From Anaerolineales bacterium (lineage in GTDB: Bacteria; Chloroflexota; Anaerolineae; 4572-78; J111), in the NCBI GenBank assembly GCA_015075185.1, contig JABTUW010000005.1, positions 496,001 through 560,000 of the forward strand: DNA of 64,000 bases. The letters are read 5' to 3'. The notes under the pieces were generated by a model. That model saw only the letters and a program-made list of their open reading frames with translations. It did no database searches and was not told where the DNA came from. How positions within the stretch are numbered: position 1 is the first letter of the stretch; every line of letters starts with the position of its first letter. Shown here in pieces: positions 16,701 to 25,461 of the stretch. Made by a program: the position numbers and the translations under genes.

Positions 16701-18468
16701 GCGAGCCGAGCATGAGCGTATCGCCCACGCGGGTCTCGTAGACAAACTCCTCGTCCAGCTCGCCCAGCTTAGTTTTGCCGTCGCTAAGGTAGGCCCCAAA
16801 GCTGCCCCGGTCGGTGATAGTGCCGCCGTTGGTCAGGGCCAACAGGCGGGCGCCGGGCAGAGCCGCCACCTTGTTGTTGACCGGATCCCAGGCCAGCCGC
16901 GCCCGCAGTTCGCGCTGGGTTTGGCTGGCGTAGCGCCCGACCAGCATTTCGAGTACGGCGTGGAAGACGCGCGGGGTCAGCTCCTCGTAGGCGTATGCGC
17001 AGCGGACCAGGTCGAAGAGATCATCTATGCCCCAGCTTTCTACCGAAACCATGGCGACAAGCTGCTGGGCCAGCACGTCCAGCGAGTTGCGCGGGGTGTA
17101 GGTCGGCTCGACCTCGCCGCGCCGCATCCCGCCGGCAATCGCCGCCGCTTCCATTACGTCCTCGCGGTGGGTAGGGAAAATGCGTCCCTTACTGGTCTGG
17201 CCGACCAGGTGGCCGGAGCGGCCGACCCGTTGCAAGCCCTGGGCCACCGATTTGGGCGACTGTAACTGGACCACCAGGTCCACCGAGCCGATGTCAATGC
17301 CCAGCTCCAGCGAGGAAGTGCCGACCAGGGCCGGTAAGTGACCGGCTTTCAGGTCGCGCTCCATTTCTAAGCGGGCTTCTTTGGCCATGCTGCCGTGATG
17401 GGCGCGAAAAGGACCCGGCTGCGTCCCCGTTCCCGCCGCCATCATACCGATGCCCTTGGCCACGCCCCCGGCAATGAGGCCCGAAGGCAGGCCGGCGGCT
17501 TCGGCAGCAAGCTGCTCGTTGAGCCGGTCGGCGGTGCGCTCGGCCAGGCGGCGGTTGTTGGTAAAGATGAGGGTGGTCTGGTGCCGGCGAATCAGGTCCA
17601 GGACGCGGGGGATGATCGAGGGCCAGATGGAGTCGCCGGGCAACTGCCGAAAATCCTCGACGACAGTTTCGACGCGCAGATCAAGGGCTTTCGTGTAACC
17701 AGTGTCTACAATATTTACTGGCCGGGGTGACAACCGCCGGTCCGGCTCCGCACCAGTCCACTCGTTCCCGCCGAGGAAGCGAGCGACTTCGGCGAGGGGC
17801 TGGATGGTCGCGGAGAGACCAATCCGCTGGACGGGTAGAGCGGCGAAATGCTGCAGGCGCTCCAGGCTGAGGGCGAGGTGAACGCCGCGTTTGCTGCCGG
17901 CCAGGGTGTGGATTTCGTCTACGATGACAGTGCGGACGGTGCGGAACATCTCACGGGCTTTGGGGCTGGTCAGCAGCAGATAGAAGGACTCGGGGGTGGT
18001 GATGAGAATGTGAGGCGGGGTGCGCAGCATGGCCCGCCGTTCGCGCTGGGGGGTATCGCCGGAGCGAACCATGACCTCCAGGGTAGGGCAGGGCAGGCCC
18101 ATTTCGCGGGCCTGGCGGCGAATGCCGGTGAGGGGCAGGCGCAAGTTGCGCTGCACGTCGTTGTTGAGCGCCTTGAGCGGGGAGATATAGACCAGGCGTA
18201 ACTGCGGCGCGGCCTCTTTGCCCTCCGGCTCGCCGGTTGGGCTAAATTCCCGCAGCAATTGGTCAATCCCCCATAAGAATGCGGCCAGGGTTTTGCCGGA
18301 GCCGGTTGGGGCCAGGATGAGGGTATGCTCGCCGCGCTGGATAGCGGGCCAGCCCTGGGCCTGGGGTGGGGTCGGCTGGCTGAAGGTTTCGGCAAACCAG
18401 GCTCGCACCGGCGGGGTAAAGGCGGCCAGGGCATCTTGAGAATTGACGGAAGTATCATGAGATGGCAT
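13711..18468 (-). CDS. lhr: Lhr-type superfamily 2 ATP-dependent helicase
   Basis: At 1585 residues this matches the length of full Lhr helicases (E. coli Lhr is about 1540). Helicase motifs are clear: Walker A LAPTGSGKT near residue 55, DEIH, SAT, GTSSLELGIDIG and QRVGRSGH. They are followed by the Lhr winged-helix/beta-barrel core and a long C-terminal region. Lhr enzymes unwind RNA:DNA hybrids and take part in DNA repair. I start at ATG 18468 (MPSHDTSV); a TTG at 18507 also stays in frame. The gene converges on the regulator at 12004-13689 with only 21 bp between stops, and diverges from the sigma-factor gene. Confidence 0.93.
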   Translation of the reverse strand: MPSHDTSVNSQDALAAFTPPVRAWFAETFSQPTPPQAQGWPAIQRGEHTLILAPTGSGKTLAAFLWGIDQLLREFSPTGEPEGKEAAPQLRLVYISPLKALNNDVQRNLRLPLTGIRRQAREMGLPCPTLEVMVRSGDTPQRERRAMLRTPPHILITTPESFYLLLTSPKAREMFRTVRTVIVDEIHTLAGSKRGVHLALSLERLQHFAALPVQRIGLSATIQPLAEVARFLGGNEWTGAEPDRRLSPRPVNIVDTGYTKALDLRVETVVEDFRQLPGDSIWPSIIPRVLDLIRRHQTTLIFTNNRRLAERTADRLNEQLAAEAAGLPSGLIAGGVAKGIGMMAAGTGTQPGPFRAHHGSMAKEARLEMERDLKAGHLPALVGTSSLELGIDIGSVDLVVQLQSPKSVAQGLQRVGRSGHLVGQTSKGRIFPTHREDVMEAAAIAGGMRRGEVEPTYTPRNSLDVLAQQLVAMVSVESWGIDDLFDLVRCAYAYEELTPRVFHAVLEMLVGRYASQTQRELRARLAWDPVNNKVAALPGARLLALTNGGTITDRGSFGAYLSDGKTKLGELDEEFVYETRVGDTLMLGSQVWRVLDVTDDRVIVAEAPGTTPRMPFWRGDFPWRPYELGLRVGAFRRAVAERVERLRVELNWAGSGEIIDKRDEPAVQVLLAWLQDEYALDHNSAWHVLSYVANQLDKAGAISSDRTVLVEVFDDALGDPRLVVHSPCGGRVNGPWGLALASLLRERSRINVEVQTNDDGILLRCPEAEAEFPLDVVAGLGPAEARERILQELPDSAVFGAQFRQNAARALLLPGLRGGKRTPFWLQRLRAKDLLQAVRQFQDFPIVAETYRDCLQDVLDLPHLEAVLSGIQQGEIQVVLVESLAPSPVAQSLLWDFVSVYMYEWDTPRAERQLQTLAANRELLQDLLKDIALDELLRPEAIQEVQGRLQHIIPTSQVRTVEELAVLLQQLGDLSARELAERTSVDPSAWVAHLAGAGRIVELAVPTVQGPARRWVAAEYAAEYRAAFGLAARGDPLIPPVDAQRRILERFLAQAGPVTIPTILTRYAFSPDWLQAELDRLVEARHLAHGRFTPAGDQTPPADEFVDLHTLEQIHRRTLTILRREIQPVPFTVYADFLARWQHLHPAERLTGPGALRQALQQLRAAPVVGRIWERDVLPLRLDRYDPAELAGLCQSGELVWVGSGGVDPRRGRIRFLFRGEGHTFLEPPPDDLSGLSETAQAVYNFLKSEGALFLADICAALDLAETAAEAALVELVMAGLATNDSLAVLRQIVQQGSPGPGGERKPFSSLETELAERLRSRERRPDGLHRPTRSEFQAAKRRVRERLTHSNESQRPLLSEGRWTLVHRFGVLGKVTPPADSAAQQARQLLARYGVVTHASLADEVGSWAWDLIYQQLQRLELRGEVRRGYFVQGLPGLQFALPEVVERLRAGRGEMPPENEALVVLNAGDPANLYGPALPDLPPAASGEELTFARLPSTWLVQQRGLPVLVARDTGSQLITRQGADEGLIRSALAALLDHLAGFEFRLTVESWNGQPVLDSPGRPLLEAAGFYRDYPGMTWQRR

Positions 18469-18587
18469 CGTTGAGAGAATTGTAGATTGAAAAATAATCT
18501 TGTCCAATTTGGATAAAACTTACCCCTAACTTTACATTTTGGAGGCAATTTAGCCGGAAAGCGTGTAGTAAAAACGTTACAGCAACG

Positions 18588-18593
18588 TATAAT
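18588..18593 (+). promoter_or_regulatory. Possible -10 element upstream of the ECF sigma gene
   Basis: A consensus TATAAT lies about 33 bp before the sigma-factor start, but no good -35 hexamer is seen at the right distance. An ECF-type promoter recognised by the sigma factor itself is possible and was not identified. Confidence 0.35.
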
Positions 18594-18625
18594 ATAGTGC
18601 AACACTTTACTGGGCCCAGGTAGGA

Positions 18626-19201
18626 GTGAAAATTTTGCAGACCGTTGCAACGGAAGATATAGGAACAAAGAGTAAAGAGGTTTCTGAGCCAAAATTAGAT
18701 TTAGCCGCACTCTTCCAACAGTACTATTCCCGCATCTACAACTATCTGCGCTACCGTGTCAGCTCGGTGGAGGATGTAGAAGACCTGATTGGCACCGTCT
18801 TTGAGCAGGCTTATGCCCGTCGTGCCCAATTCGATCCAGGCCGGGGTGCTTTTTCAACCTGGCTGTTTCGGATTGCCCACAATGAGCTGGTCAATTACTA
18901 TCGCAGGAAGACAAGCCGCTCAAAGTGGGAAACCGGCGCTGAAATTCCCGTGGACTTGATGACCCAAGATCCTTCACCCGAAGCCCAAGTTGTCCACCAA
19001 GAAGCAGTGGTTTTGATGCTGCGTTGTGTGGAGCGCTTGAGTGAGCGCGACCAGGAAATCATCAGCCTGAAATTTGCGGGCAAGCTCAGAAACAATGAGA
19101 TCAGCGAGATTATGGAGATGCCAGAAAAAACCGTCAGCGTAGTATTGCTGAGAGCGGTCCGTCGTTTGCGCCAGGAGATGGAAAAGGAGCCTGCCTTATG
19201 A
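18626..19201 (+). CDS. ECF-type RNA polymerase sigma factor
   Basis: The 191-residue protein has sigma-70 region 2 (YYSRIYNYLRYRVSSVEDVE through FSTWLFRIAHNELVNYYRR) and region 4 (LSERDQEIISLKFAGKLRNNE) without regions 1 or 3, which defines an ECF factor. The GTG at 18626 directly abuts TAGGAG; a TTG at 18635 would have better spacing, so the true start may be three codons later. The stop overlaps the next gene's start (ATGA), and that gene encodes a single-pass membrane protein suited to be its anti-sigma factor. Confidence 0.92.
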   Translation: MKILQTVATEDIGTKSKEVSEPKLDLAALFQQYYSRIYNYLRYRVSSVEDVEDLIGTVFEQAYARRAQFDPGRGAFSTWLFRIAHNELVNYYRRKTSRSKWETGAEIPVDLMTQDPSPEAQVVHQEAVVLMLRCVERLSERDQEIISLKFAGKLRNNEISEIMEMPEKTVSVVLLRAVRRLRQEMEKEPAL

Positions 19202-20517
19202 ACGAACAACAACTGGCTGATCTCTTTTCGGAACAGCTTGATCGCCTGCTGGCGGGTGAGGCCATTGATCTCCCCGCGGAAGCCGGCGATTTGCCAGAAC
19301 TTTTAGAGATAATCGGACAACCCACGACCCAAACCCACTTTCAGGCCAGTAGTGCCGTTCAGGCGGCCTTTCAGAGCCAACTGGTCGGTTGGTTTGGATT
19401 AGCCAACGGAGGAACACCCATGGCCATCTTAGGCTTATCAAAAATTTGGTTGATCAGTATTGTCATCGCTGTCATCACGGTTATAACCGGGGCCGGTATT
19501 ATTGCCGTGATTACCACAAGCATTTTTATCTCCAGGAGCGGCCCAGTTGTTTATGTGCCGACAAAAACTCCCACCGCTCAGGGAACATTAACGGTCACTG
19601 CTTCACCCGTCGCTTCGACTACCGTTACCCCTGCGGGCACGCCGACAGTCATCTCTACGCCGGTCCCAACCGCCGTTATTACGGGCACACCCAGTCTAAC
19701 GCCCGTGGTGGGACTCCCACCGCTCGTATTTGTAGGAACCTGGCAGATTCCACGTCTGTGCGCCGGGGTATATACCACGCAAAGCAGCCTGGTTAATGTG
19801 GGCAACGCGCCGATTAATAACGCTGCCCTGGCCTGGGAAGTGATTGAAGGGGCGGAGCTGGTTGACACAGTCGGATTCAATTCTGCCAACCTGACTACCG
19901 TGGGGGATGACAGTGCGGCTACCGGGGCGGACGATACGGCTATCGCGGCGAGAAGTGATCCCCTGGTCGGCGCGGTTGATTTCCAGCCCATCTCGTTCGA
20001 GCAGAAGGTCAAGCTGGATGTCAAAGTGAAAGTTAAAGAGGATTGGTGGAAGCACGGGAGCAAAACCGAGATCAAGATCAAACTTTCAGTGAAGAACAAA
20101 TTTGATCTTCAGCCGCATCCTGACCCTGCCAGCTACAGCCAGATTATCACCATTGTCAGGCAGGATGCGCAGTGGGTCACCCTGACCGGTTTTCCCCACA
20201 ACGTTGGCGAGAACAAGATGCTGGTGGACGGGCGTATCGTCGTCACTAACAATTGCACCGGCCTGCCAACCAACTGGCCGCCTGGCTCTAAGATCCGGGT
20301 GGTAGGCTGGCTCCAGCCGGATGGTACCTTTATTGCCATCAACATTATCGTCATTAACATCAATATCATCACCGGCGACTTTGACAGCGGCGTCCCCTTA
20401 CCCGGCGGTGGCGGCAGCAGTGGCGGTGATGGCGGCAGCCGTGGCGGCGGCGGTGGCGGCGGCGGCAGTAAGGGTGGCAGCGGCGGCAGCGGTGGCAGTA
20501 AGGGCGGTAGTAAATGA
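19198..20517 (+). CDS. Putative membrane anti-sigma factor with extracellular DUF5666-like domain and glycine-rich tail
   Basis: In this 439-residue protein, residues about 1-75 are acidic and helical (a possible sigma-binding segment). Residues about 80-107 form one hydrophobic helix (IWLISIVIAVITVITG). A Thr/Pro-rich linker follows, then an extracellular region, a VGWLQPDGTFIAINII segment resembling DUF5666, and a tail of about 38 residues made almost only of Gly, Ser and Lys. Anti-sigma function is inferred from the 4-bp overlap with the sigma gene and the membrane topology, not from a recognised ASD/ZAS zinc motif. The tail resembles cell-surface or polymer-binding low-complexity ends. 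Confidence 0.65.
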   Translation: MNEQQLADLFSEQLDRLLAGEAIDLPAEAGDLPELLEIIGQPTTQTHFQASSAVQAAFQSQLVGWFGLANGGTPMAILGLSKIWLISIVIAVITVITGAGIIAVITTSIFISRSGPVVYVPTKTPTAQGTLTVTASPVASTTVTPAGTPTVISTPVPTAVITGTPSLTPVVGLPPLVFVGTWQIPRLCAGVYTTQSSLVNVGNAPINNAALAWEVIEGAELVDTVGFNSANLTTVGDDSAATGADDTAIAARSDPLVGAVDFQPISFEQKVKLDVKVKVKEDWWKHGSKTEIKIKLSVKNKFDLQPHPDPASYSQIITIVRQDAQWVTLTGFPHNVGENKMLVDGRIVVTNNCTGLPTNWPPGSKIRVVGWLQPDGTFIAINIIVININIITGDFDSGVPLPGGGGSSGGDGGSRGGGGGGGGSKGGSGGSGGSKGGSK

Positions 20518-20564
20518 GCAGGCGCCAGTACAGTGCCCGCAGCTAATCTTTCGCCGATAATCAG

Positions 20565-20605
20565 CCAACTACCCACAGGCGGTCTTGTGGGTAGTTGGTC
20601 ATTTT
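20565..20605 (+). terminator. Strong stem-loop after the anti-sigma gene
   Basis: A perfect 13-bp stem (CCAACTACCCACA at 20565-20577 with TGTGGGTAGTTGG at 20586-20598) has an 8-nt loop and is followed by TCATTTT. It looks like an intrinsic terminator with a weak U-tract, or an attenuator, since the next gene is in the same direction 38 bp on. Confidence 0.7.
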
Positions 20606-20642
20606 AGTAAATCGTCAGGCTTGTCTTTAAGAGGGAGGTCAA

Positions 20643-22235
20643 ATGAGTGATAATAACCCAGCCGTTTTGTCCGATCCAGCCACCCCTGATACAGGGACGG
20701 TGCTGCCGCCCAATCAAGGCTCAAAAAGCAGGCCGGTTTTATGGATCGGCGGGATTGGATGTGTAGTCTTATTTTGTGCCTTTCTACTTATTGGCAGCAG
20801 TATCTTTTTTGTGCGGAGTGCCTTGACTGCCCCGGTAAATGAGGATACGGCAGTTTCGACCGGGGCCGAGGCATCCCAGCAGGGTGGCTTCTCGACGGAC
20901 ATGCCTGGTGACAGTGAGACCATTTCGCCAGGGGCCGAGGAAGTTCAGCAGGATGGCTTCCTGGCAGACATGCTGGCCGACAATGAGCCAGCCACAGAAG
21001 GGCCAGAAGCTGCCGCTGGCCCGCCCGAGATGAGTCCCCTGACCTTTGCCCCGGAACTGACTGAAACAGGCGAGCCGGTTGAGTCGAGTTTCTCATTTGC
21101 TGAGGGAACAAGTCGGATTCACGCGGTCTTTGAATACGCCAATCTCACCCCCGACCATAACTGGACCCAGGTCTGGTATCATAACGGCAGCGAAGTCTCC
21201 CGCACCAGCCAACCCTGGCCGGAAGGAGATAATGGGACTCGTGATTACCTCATTGAAACGGGCGGCGAACCCTTACCGCCGGGCGAATGGGCTTTGGAAT
21301 TTTACATCAATGATGAGCTGCTTACCGCCGGCAGCTTTACCATCGAAAGCGCCGAGGGCACCCTGGCCGCTGATGTCCCTGACCTGGCCGATCTGCCCCA
21401 AACCTATCTCCTGGTCTACCCCAAGTGGAACGGCGAAAAGCACGACCTGTACCTGAACGACACCAACGGTAGCCAGGAGCAGTTCATTCTGGGGCGGGCG
21501 GCGGGGCCTTCCTGGTCGCTGGACAGCCGTTATATTTTTGTCTATGGCGAAGAGGGCATTGATCAGCTCTATCCACAGTCAGGAGTGACCAATGGAATTA
21601 TGCGCCTGACGGCAACGTCTCTGCCCGCAAGCGCCAGTCAAATCCAACTGTATCAGGGGCACGGCTGGAATGACGGCACGGCCCGCTGGGCCAACGTAGC
21701 CCCGGATGGGAGCATGATTGCCTACGATGGGGATCGCGGCGGGGGCCGCCGGATTTATTTCCTGGGCACCGAAGCCAACCAGCAGTTCCGCTACGAAATT
21801 ATCGGCGAGCAGGCTGATTGGTCGCCGGACAGCCAAAAAATTGTCTATCGCTCCGGCCGCAACAACCAGACGGGCATCTGGATTTCCAATCGCACCGACT
21901 CCGGGCATACCCGTATCACTACGGGGGGCAGCGACTCCTTCCCCACCTGGTCGCCGGACGGCCAGACTATTGCTTTCAGCCGTGACAGTGGCGGCAGCAC
22001 GGATATTTACACCGTGAATATAGATGGCAGTAATCTGCAGCGTCTCACCGACGCGCCCGGCCACGATACCCTGCCCGCCTATTTGCCCAACGGCGAGCTT
22101 GTTTTCCGTAGTACGCGCAGCGGCAGTTGGAGCATCTGGAAAATGAAGGGCGATGGTTCGGACCAGGTAGAAATTATTCCCAAGGCCCCGGTTGGCCCTG
22201 ATTGGTCTTTTAGCCGCATCGGGGTGCTGCGTTAA
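20643..22235 (+). CDS. Membrane-anchored TolB/WD40-like beta-propeller protein
   Basis: This 530-residue protein has one N-terminal transmembrane segment (about residues 37-58) and an Ala/Glu/Gly-rich linker with two similar blocks (QQGGFSTDMPGDSETISPGA, then QQDGFLADMLADNEPA). A beta-sandwich-like region follows, and then TolB-type repeats: WSLDSRYIFVYG, WSPDSQKIVYRSG, WSPDGQTIAFSRD and a final propeller blade. The propeller would lie outside the membrane. GAGGGAGG precedes the ATG. Its stop shares one base with the ATG of the CotH-like gene (TAATG), so the two are coupled. Specific function is unknown. Confidence 0.8.
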   Translation: MSDNNPAVLSDPATPDTGTVLPPNQGSKSRPVLWIGGIGCVVLFCAFLLIGSSIFFVRSALTAPVNEDTAVSTGAEASQQGGFSTDMPGDSETISPGAEEVQQDGFLADMLADNEPATEGPEAAAGPPEMSPLTFAPELTETGEPVESSFSFAEGTSRIHAVFEYANLTPDHNWTQVWYHNGSEVSRTSQPWPEGDNGTRDYLIETGGEPLPPGEWALEFYINDELLTAGSFTIESAEGTLAADVPDLADLPQTYLLVYPKWNGEKHDLYLNDTNGSQEQFILGRAAGPSWSLDSRYIFVYGEEGIDQLYPQSGVTNGIMRLTATSLPASASQIQLYQGHGWNDGTARWANVAPDGSMIAYDGDRGGGRRIYFLGTEANQQFRYEIIGEQADWSPDSQKIVYRSGRNNQTGIWISNRTDSGHTRITTGGSDSFPTWSPDGQTIAFSRDSGGSTDIYTVNIDGSNLQRLTDAPGHDTLPAYLPNGELVFRSTRSGSWSIWKMKGDGSDQVEIIPKAPVGPDWSFSRIGVLR

Positions 22236-25204
22236 TGCCAATCCCTGACTCGACCCAAAGAAAGCGAATATTTTTTTGGGGAGTTCTTTTTGTTGGTCTT
22301 TTGCTCAACCTGCCGCAGGCCCTATCTCCCCCTGCCCTCCGGGAGACTTCCGGCGGCCTGATCATTAACGAGTTCATGGCCGCCAATCAAACGGGTCTCA
22401 CCGACGAAGATGGCGACCGTTCCGACTGGATCGAACTCTACAACCAGGGCGAACAAGCCATCAACCTGGCCGGTTGGTTACTGACCGACGATCCCGCTCA
22501 ACCGGAAAAATGGCCTCTCCCTGAAATCACGCTGAACAGCCAGACCTATCTGCTGGTCTTTGCCTCCGGCAAAGATCGCACCTCGACACAACCCGGCTCG
22601 GAACTGCATACTAACTTTAAACTTAATCAGGAAGGGGAGTTTCTGGGGCTTTACAATATTTTTGAAGATCAATTTATGGATGTGGCCGGGTCGGCTGCCG
22701 CCGCTCAACCAGAAGGGGGGTTGGGCCAGGAGTTTCCTGAGCAGCTTGACGATGTATCGTACGGCCGCGCCCGTCACCCCACGGCTGAGAAACTGGCTTT
22801 CGGTTATTTCCAGGCCCCCACGCCCGGCCAACCCAACGACGAAGCCTCAGGGTGGGCTGGTCTGGCCAGCCCGGTCACATTCAGTGTCGAGCGGGGTTAT
22901 TACGAAACGCCTTTTACCCTGGAGCTGGCTACGTTAACGCCTGGCGCAACCATTCGCTACACGACTGACGGCAGTGAACCGACCGAGGCTCGCGGGGCTG
23001 TCTATACAGCGCCCATTACAATCAAGACTACCACTTTGCTCCGCGCTGCCGCTTTCAAGCCAAATTTCAAAGCCTCATCTGTTGATACCCATAGCTACAT
23101 TTTTCTCGACGATGTCCTGGCGCAGCCCAAAAATCCACCCGGCTTCCCCAGAACGTGGGGCGGCTACGAAGGCTCCCCGGTGTTGGCCGATTACGAAATG
23201 GACCCGGAGGTGGTCAACGACCCTCGTTATAAGGATGTCCTCAAAGAGGCGCTTCAGGCTGTCCCAACCCTGTCCCTGGTGACCGATAGCCAGAGCTTTC
23301 ATGACCTCTATGCCAATCCCCGGCGTAAAGGTCGGGCCTGGGAGCGCCCAGTCTCGGTGGAGTTCATGGGTGCTCATAACAACCAGCCGGATTTTCAAAT
23401 CAATGCCGGTTTAAGGCTGCATGGCGAGTTGGGCCGGTCAGAGTATATCCCTAAACATCCCTTGCGGCTTTTCTTCAGGAGCGAGTATGGGGCGGCCAAG
23501 CTTCACTATCCCCTCTTTCCTGGCGCTCCGGTTGACGAATTTGATACCCTCATCCTGCGCAGCGGGGTCAATCGAAGTTACGCCGGCTTTCCCAAATGGT
23601 CGGAGGATCTCAGACTGACGACTTACACCCGCGACGAATGGCTGCGCGCCTCGCAACTGGCCGTATCCGGTTTTGGGGCGCGCGGCACATTTGTCCATCT
23701 CTACCTGAATGGGTTGTACTGGGGTTTGTACAACATCGTCGAAAGGCCGGATGAAGCATTTATGTCGGCCTACTTTGGCGGCGAGAAAGAGGATTGGCAG
23801 GTCGTTGACCACGATACGACTGTCAGCAACTCCAGCGAGCGATTTAAAGCCCTCCATCAACTGGCCGGTGAAGGTCACTTAGAAGACCCCGAAAAATATG
23901 CCGCTATCCAGAGCTATCTTGACATCCCTCATTTCATTGATTATCTCATCTTAAACTGGTACAGCGGCAATCTCGATTGGGGTTTTAATAACTGGTTTGC
24001 GGCTGTGCAAAACCCGACCGGCCAGGTGAGATATTTTGTCTGGGATGGGGAGCGGACCTGGTTTGAGGGCGCAGAAATTTATATGGAATATGATGACTAT
24101 GAAGGACAGCCTAATTTGGTCAAACCGCTCTTTAAGGCCCTGCTGAAGAATCCTGATTTCAGGATAGAACTGGCTGACCGGATGTACCGGCATTTGTTTA
24201 ATGATGGCCCTCTCTCCGATGCCAACTCCCAGGGGCGATGGCTGAGCCTTAATCAAGGGATTGAGCAGGCCATTATTGGTGAATCCGCTCGCTGGGGCGA
24301 TACCCGTTTCGAGACGCCTTTGACGCAGGGGGATTGGTTCAGAGCCAGAGACAACGTGTTAAGGCAGATGGAGGGCAACGCGGCCAAGTTGATTGTCCTG
24401 GCCCGCGAGGCGGGCTACTACCCCAAGATTGACCCGCCAGCCTTCAGCCAGCCAGGCGGCCAGATTGCTCCCGGCTTCACCCTGACAATGACCGGCGTCT
24501 CCCCGGGGCAGGGGGCAATTTTTTACACCACCGACGGTTCTGATCCCAGACAACCTGCGACCGGCGCTATTGCGCCTGCGGCAAATATCTATCGCGCGCC
24601 TCTCGTTCTGACCGGCGCTACTCATTTTAAGGCTCGCATCTTCAGAGGAGGTGTCTGGAGTGCGCTCAATGAGGCCAGTTTCACCGTTGAGGATGAGATC
24701 AATAGCCGCCTGCAGATTACCGAAATCATGTACAACCCAATCGGCGGCGACGATTATGAATTTATCGAACTGAAGAATATTGGCTCAACTGAGCTGAATC
24801 TCTCGCGTCTCTCCTTCGCGGAAGGTATTCGCTTTACCTTCCCGCCAAACTCTGCCCCTCTCGCTCCCCATCAACCGATTGTGTTAGTTCGCAATCCGGT
24901 GGCTTTTGCCCAAAGATATCCTGGCGTCCCTATTGGGGGAGTCTACGGGGGACAGCTCTCAAATAAAGGGGAGACAATCAGCCTGAAAGACGCCCAGGGC
25001 CAGATCATGGTCTCGCTGAAGTATGACGATGAGAACGGTTGGCCGGTGAGCGCAGATGGTTGGGGTGATTCCCTGGTAATTGTTGATGAGGCGCAAGATC
25101 CCAATAACCCGGCAAATTGGCGAGCCAGTATCAACCCCAACGGCTGGCCGGGACCGGATGAGTCTTACGAAATTTTCTATAAGGCGTGGTTCACAAACCC
25201 GTGA
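22235..25204 (+). CDS. Secreted CotH-kinase / lamin-tail-domain protein
   Basis: The 989-residue product has an N-terminal hydrophobic export segment (about residues 11-30). A lamin-tail domain follows at about 42-135 (LIINEFMAANQTGLTDEDGD). Then come a chitobiase-C-terminal-like beta domain near 205-280 (IRYTTDGSEPTEARG), a CotH-like kinase region at about 345-650, a second chitobiase-like domain (IFYTTDGSDPRQPA) and a second lamin-tail domain near 830 (LQITEIMYNPIGGDDYEFIE). CotH proteins phosphorylate secreted or coat proteins; here the target may be a co-encoded surface protein. It ends the sigma-factor gene cluster and is followed by a terminator at 25301. Confidence 0.88.
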   Translation: MPIPDSTQRKRIFFWGVLFVGLLLNLPQALSPPALRETSGGLIINEFMAANQTGLTDEDGDRSDWIELYNQGEQAINLAGWLLTDDPAQPEKWPLPEITLNSQTYLLVFASGKDRTSTQPGSELHTNFKLNQEGEFLGLYNIFEDQFMDVAGSAAAAQPEGGLGQEFPEQLDDVSYGRARHPTAEKLAFGYFQAPTPGQPNDEASGWAGLASPVTFSVERGYYETPFTLELATLTPGATIRYTTDGSEPTEARGAVYTAPITIKTTTLLRAAAFKPNFKASSVDTHSYIFLDDVLAQPKNPPGFPRTWGGYEGSPVLADYEMDPEVVNDPRYKDVLKEALQAVPTLSLVTDSQSFHDLYANPRRKGRAWERPVSVEFMGAHNNQPDFQINAGLRLHGELGRSEYIPKHPLRLFFRSEYGAAKLHYPLFPGAPVDEFDTLILRSGVNRSYAGFPKWSEDLRLTTYTRDEWLRASQLAVSGFGARGTFVHLYLNGLYWGLYNIVERPDEAFMSAYFGGEKEDWQVVDHDTTVSNSSERFKALHQLAGEGHLEDPEKYAAIQSYLDIPHFIDYLILNWYSGNLDWGFNNWFAAVQNPTGQVRYFVWDGERTWFEGAEIYMEYDDYEGQPNLVKPLFKALLKNPDFRIELADRMYRHLFNDGPLSDANSQGRWLSLNQGIEQAIIGESARWGDTRFETPLTQGDWFRARDNVLRQMEGNAAKLIVLAREAGYYPKIDPPAFSQPGGQIAPGFTLTMTGVSPGQGAIFYTTDGSDPRQPATGAIAPAANIYRAPLVLTGATHFKARIFRGGVWSALNEASFTVEDEINSRLQITEIMYNPIGGDDYEFIELKNIGSTELNLSRLSFAEGIRFTFPPNSAPLAPHQPIVLVRNPVAFAQRYPGVPIGGVYGGQLSNKGETISLKDAQGQIMVSLKYDDENGWPVSADGWGDSLVIVDEAQDPNNPANWRASINPNGWPGPDESYEIFYKAWFTNP

Positions 25205-25300
25205 AATTTGATTGATACCAGCGCTTGTGAATTGGAAAAGCTAATAGCCAGAGCGGCTGAGAAAATGCTCAACGAAGCTGAGTAGGCGTAACACACAGGA

Positions 25301-25324
25301 GCCACCCCACAGGGTGGCTTTTTT
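25301..25324 (+). terminator. Rho-independent terminator after the CotH-like gene
   Basis: GCCACCC at 25301-25307 pairs with GGGTGGC at 25312-25318 around a CACA loop, followed directly by six T residues. This is a textbook intrinsic terminator about 100 bp after the stop codon. Confidence 0.9.
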
Positions 25325-25330
25325 GGGAAA

Positions 25331-25360
25331 TTGTCAGGGGCGGAAAAATTGTGATACAAT
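25331..25360 (+). promoter_or_regulatory. Sigma-70-type promoter for the DinB-like gene cluster
   Basis: TTGTCA at 25331-25336 and TACAAT at 25355-25360 are 18 bp apart, directly after the terminator. Transcription would start near 25367, about 95 nt before the DinB-like ATG. It could serve the co-directional genes from 25462 to 28815. Confidence 0.55.
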
Positions 25361-25461
25361 GGGACACATTATGGCCATATCCGTATAACCCGTAAATAAC
25401 ATGACCCACGATGAGACAACCAATAAAAAGCAGCGCCTGCTTTTATAGGTGAGGTTAAAAG

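Noticed and set aside
25205..25285. In-frame 26-codon extension after the CotH-like stop (LIDTSACELEKLIARAAEKM)
   Set aside because: Although helix-like, a run of this length without a stop is expected often by chance and it has no start or ribosome-binding site of its own.
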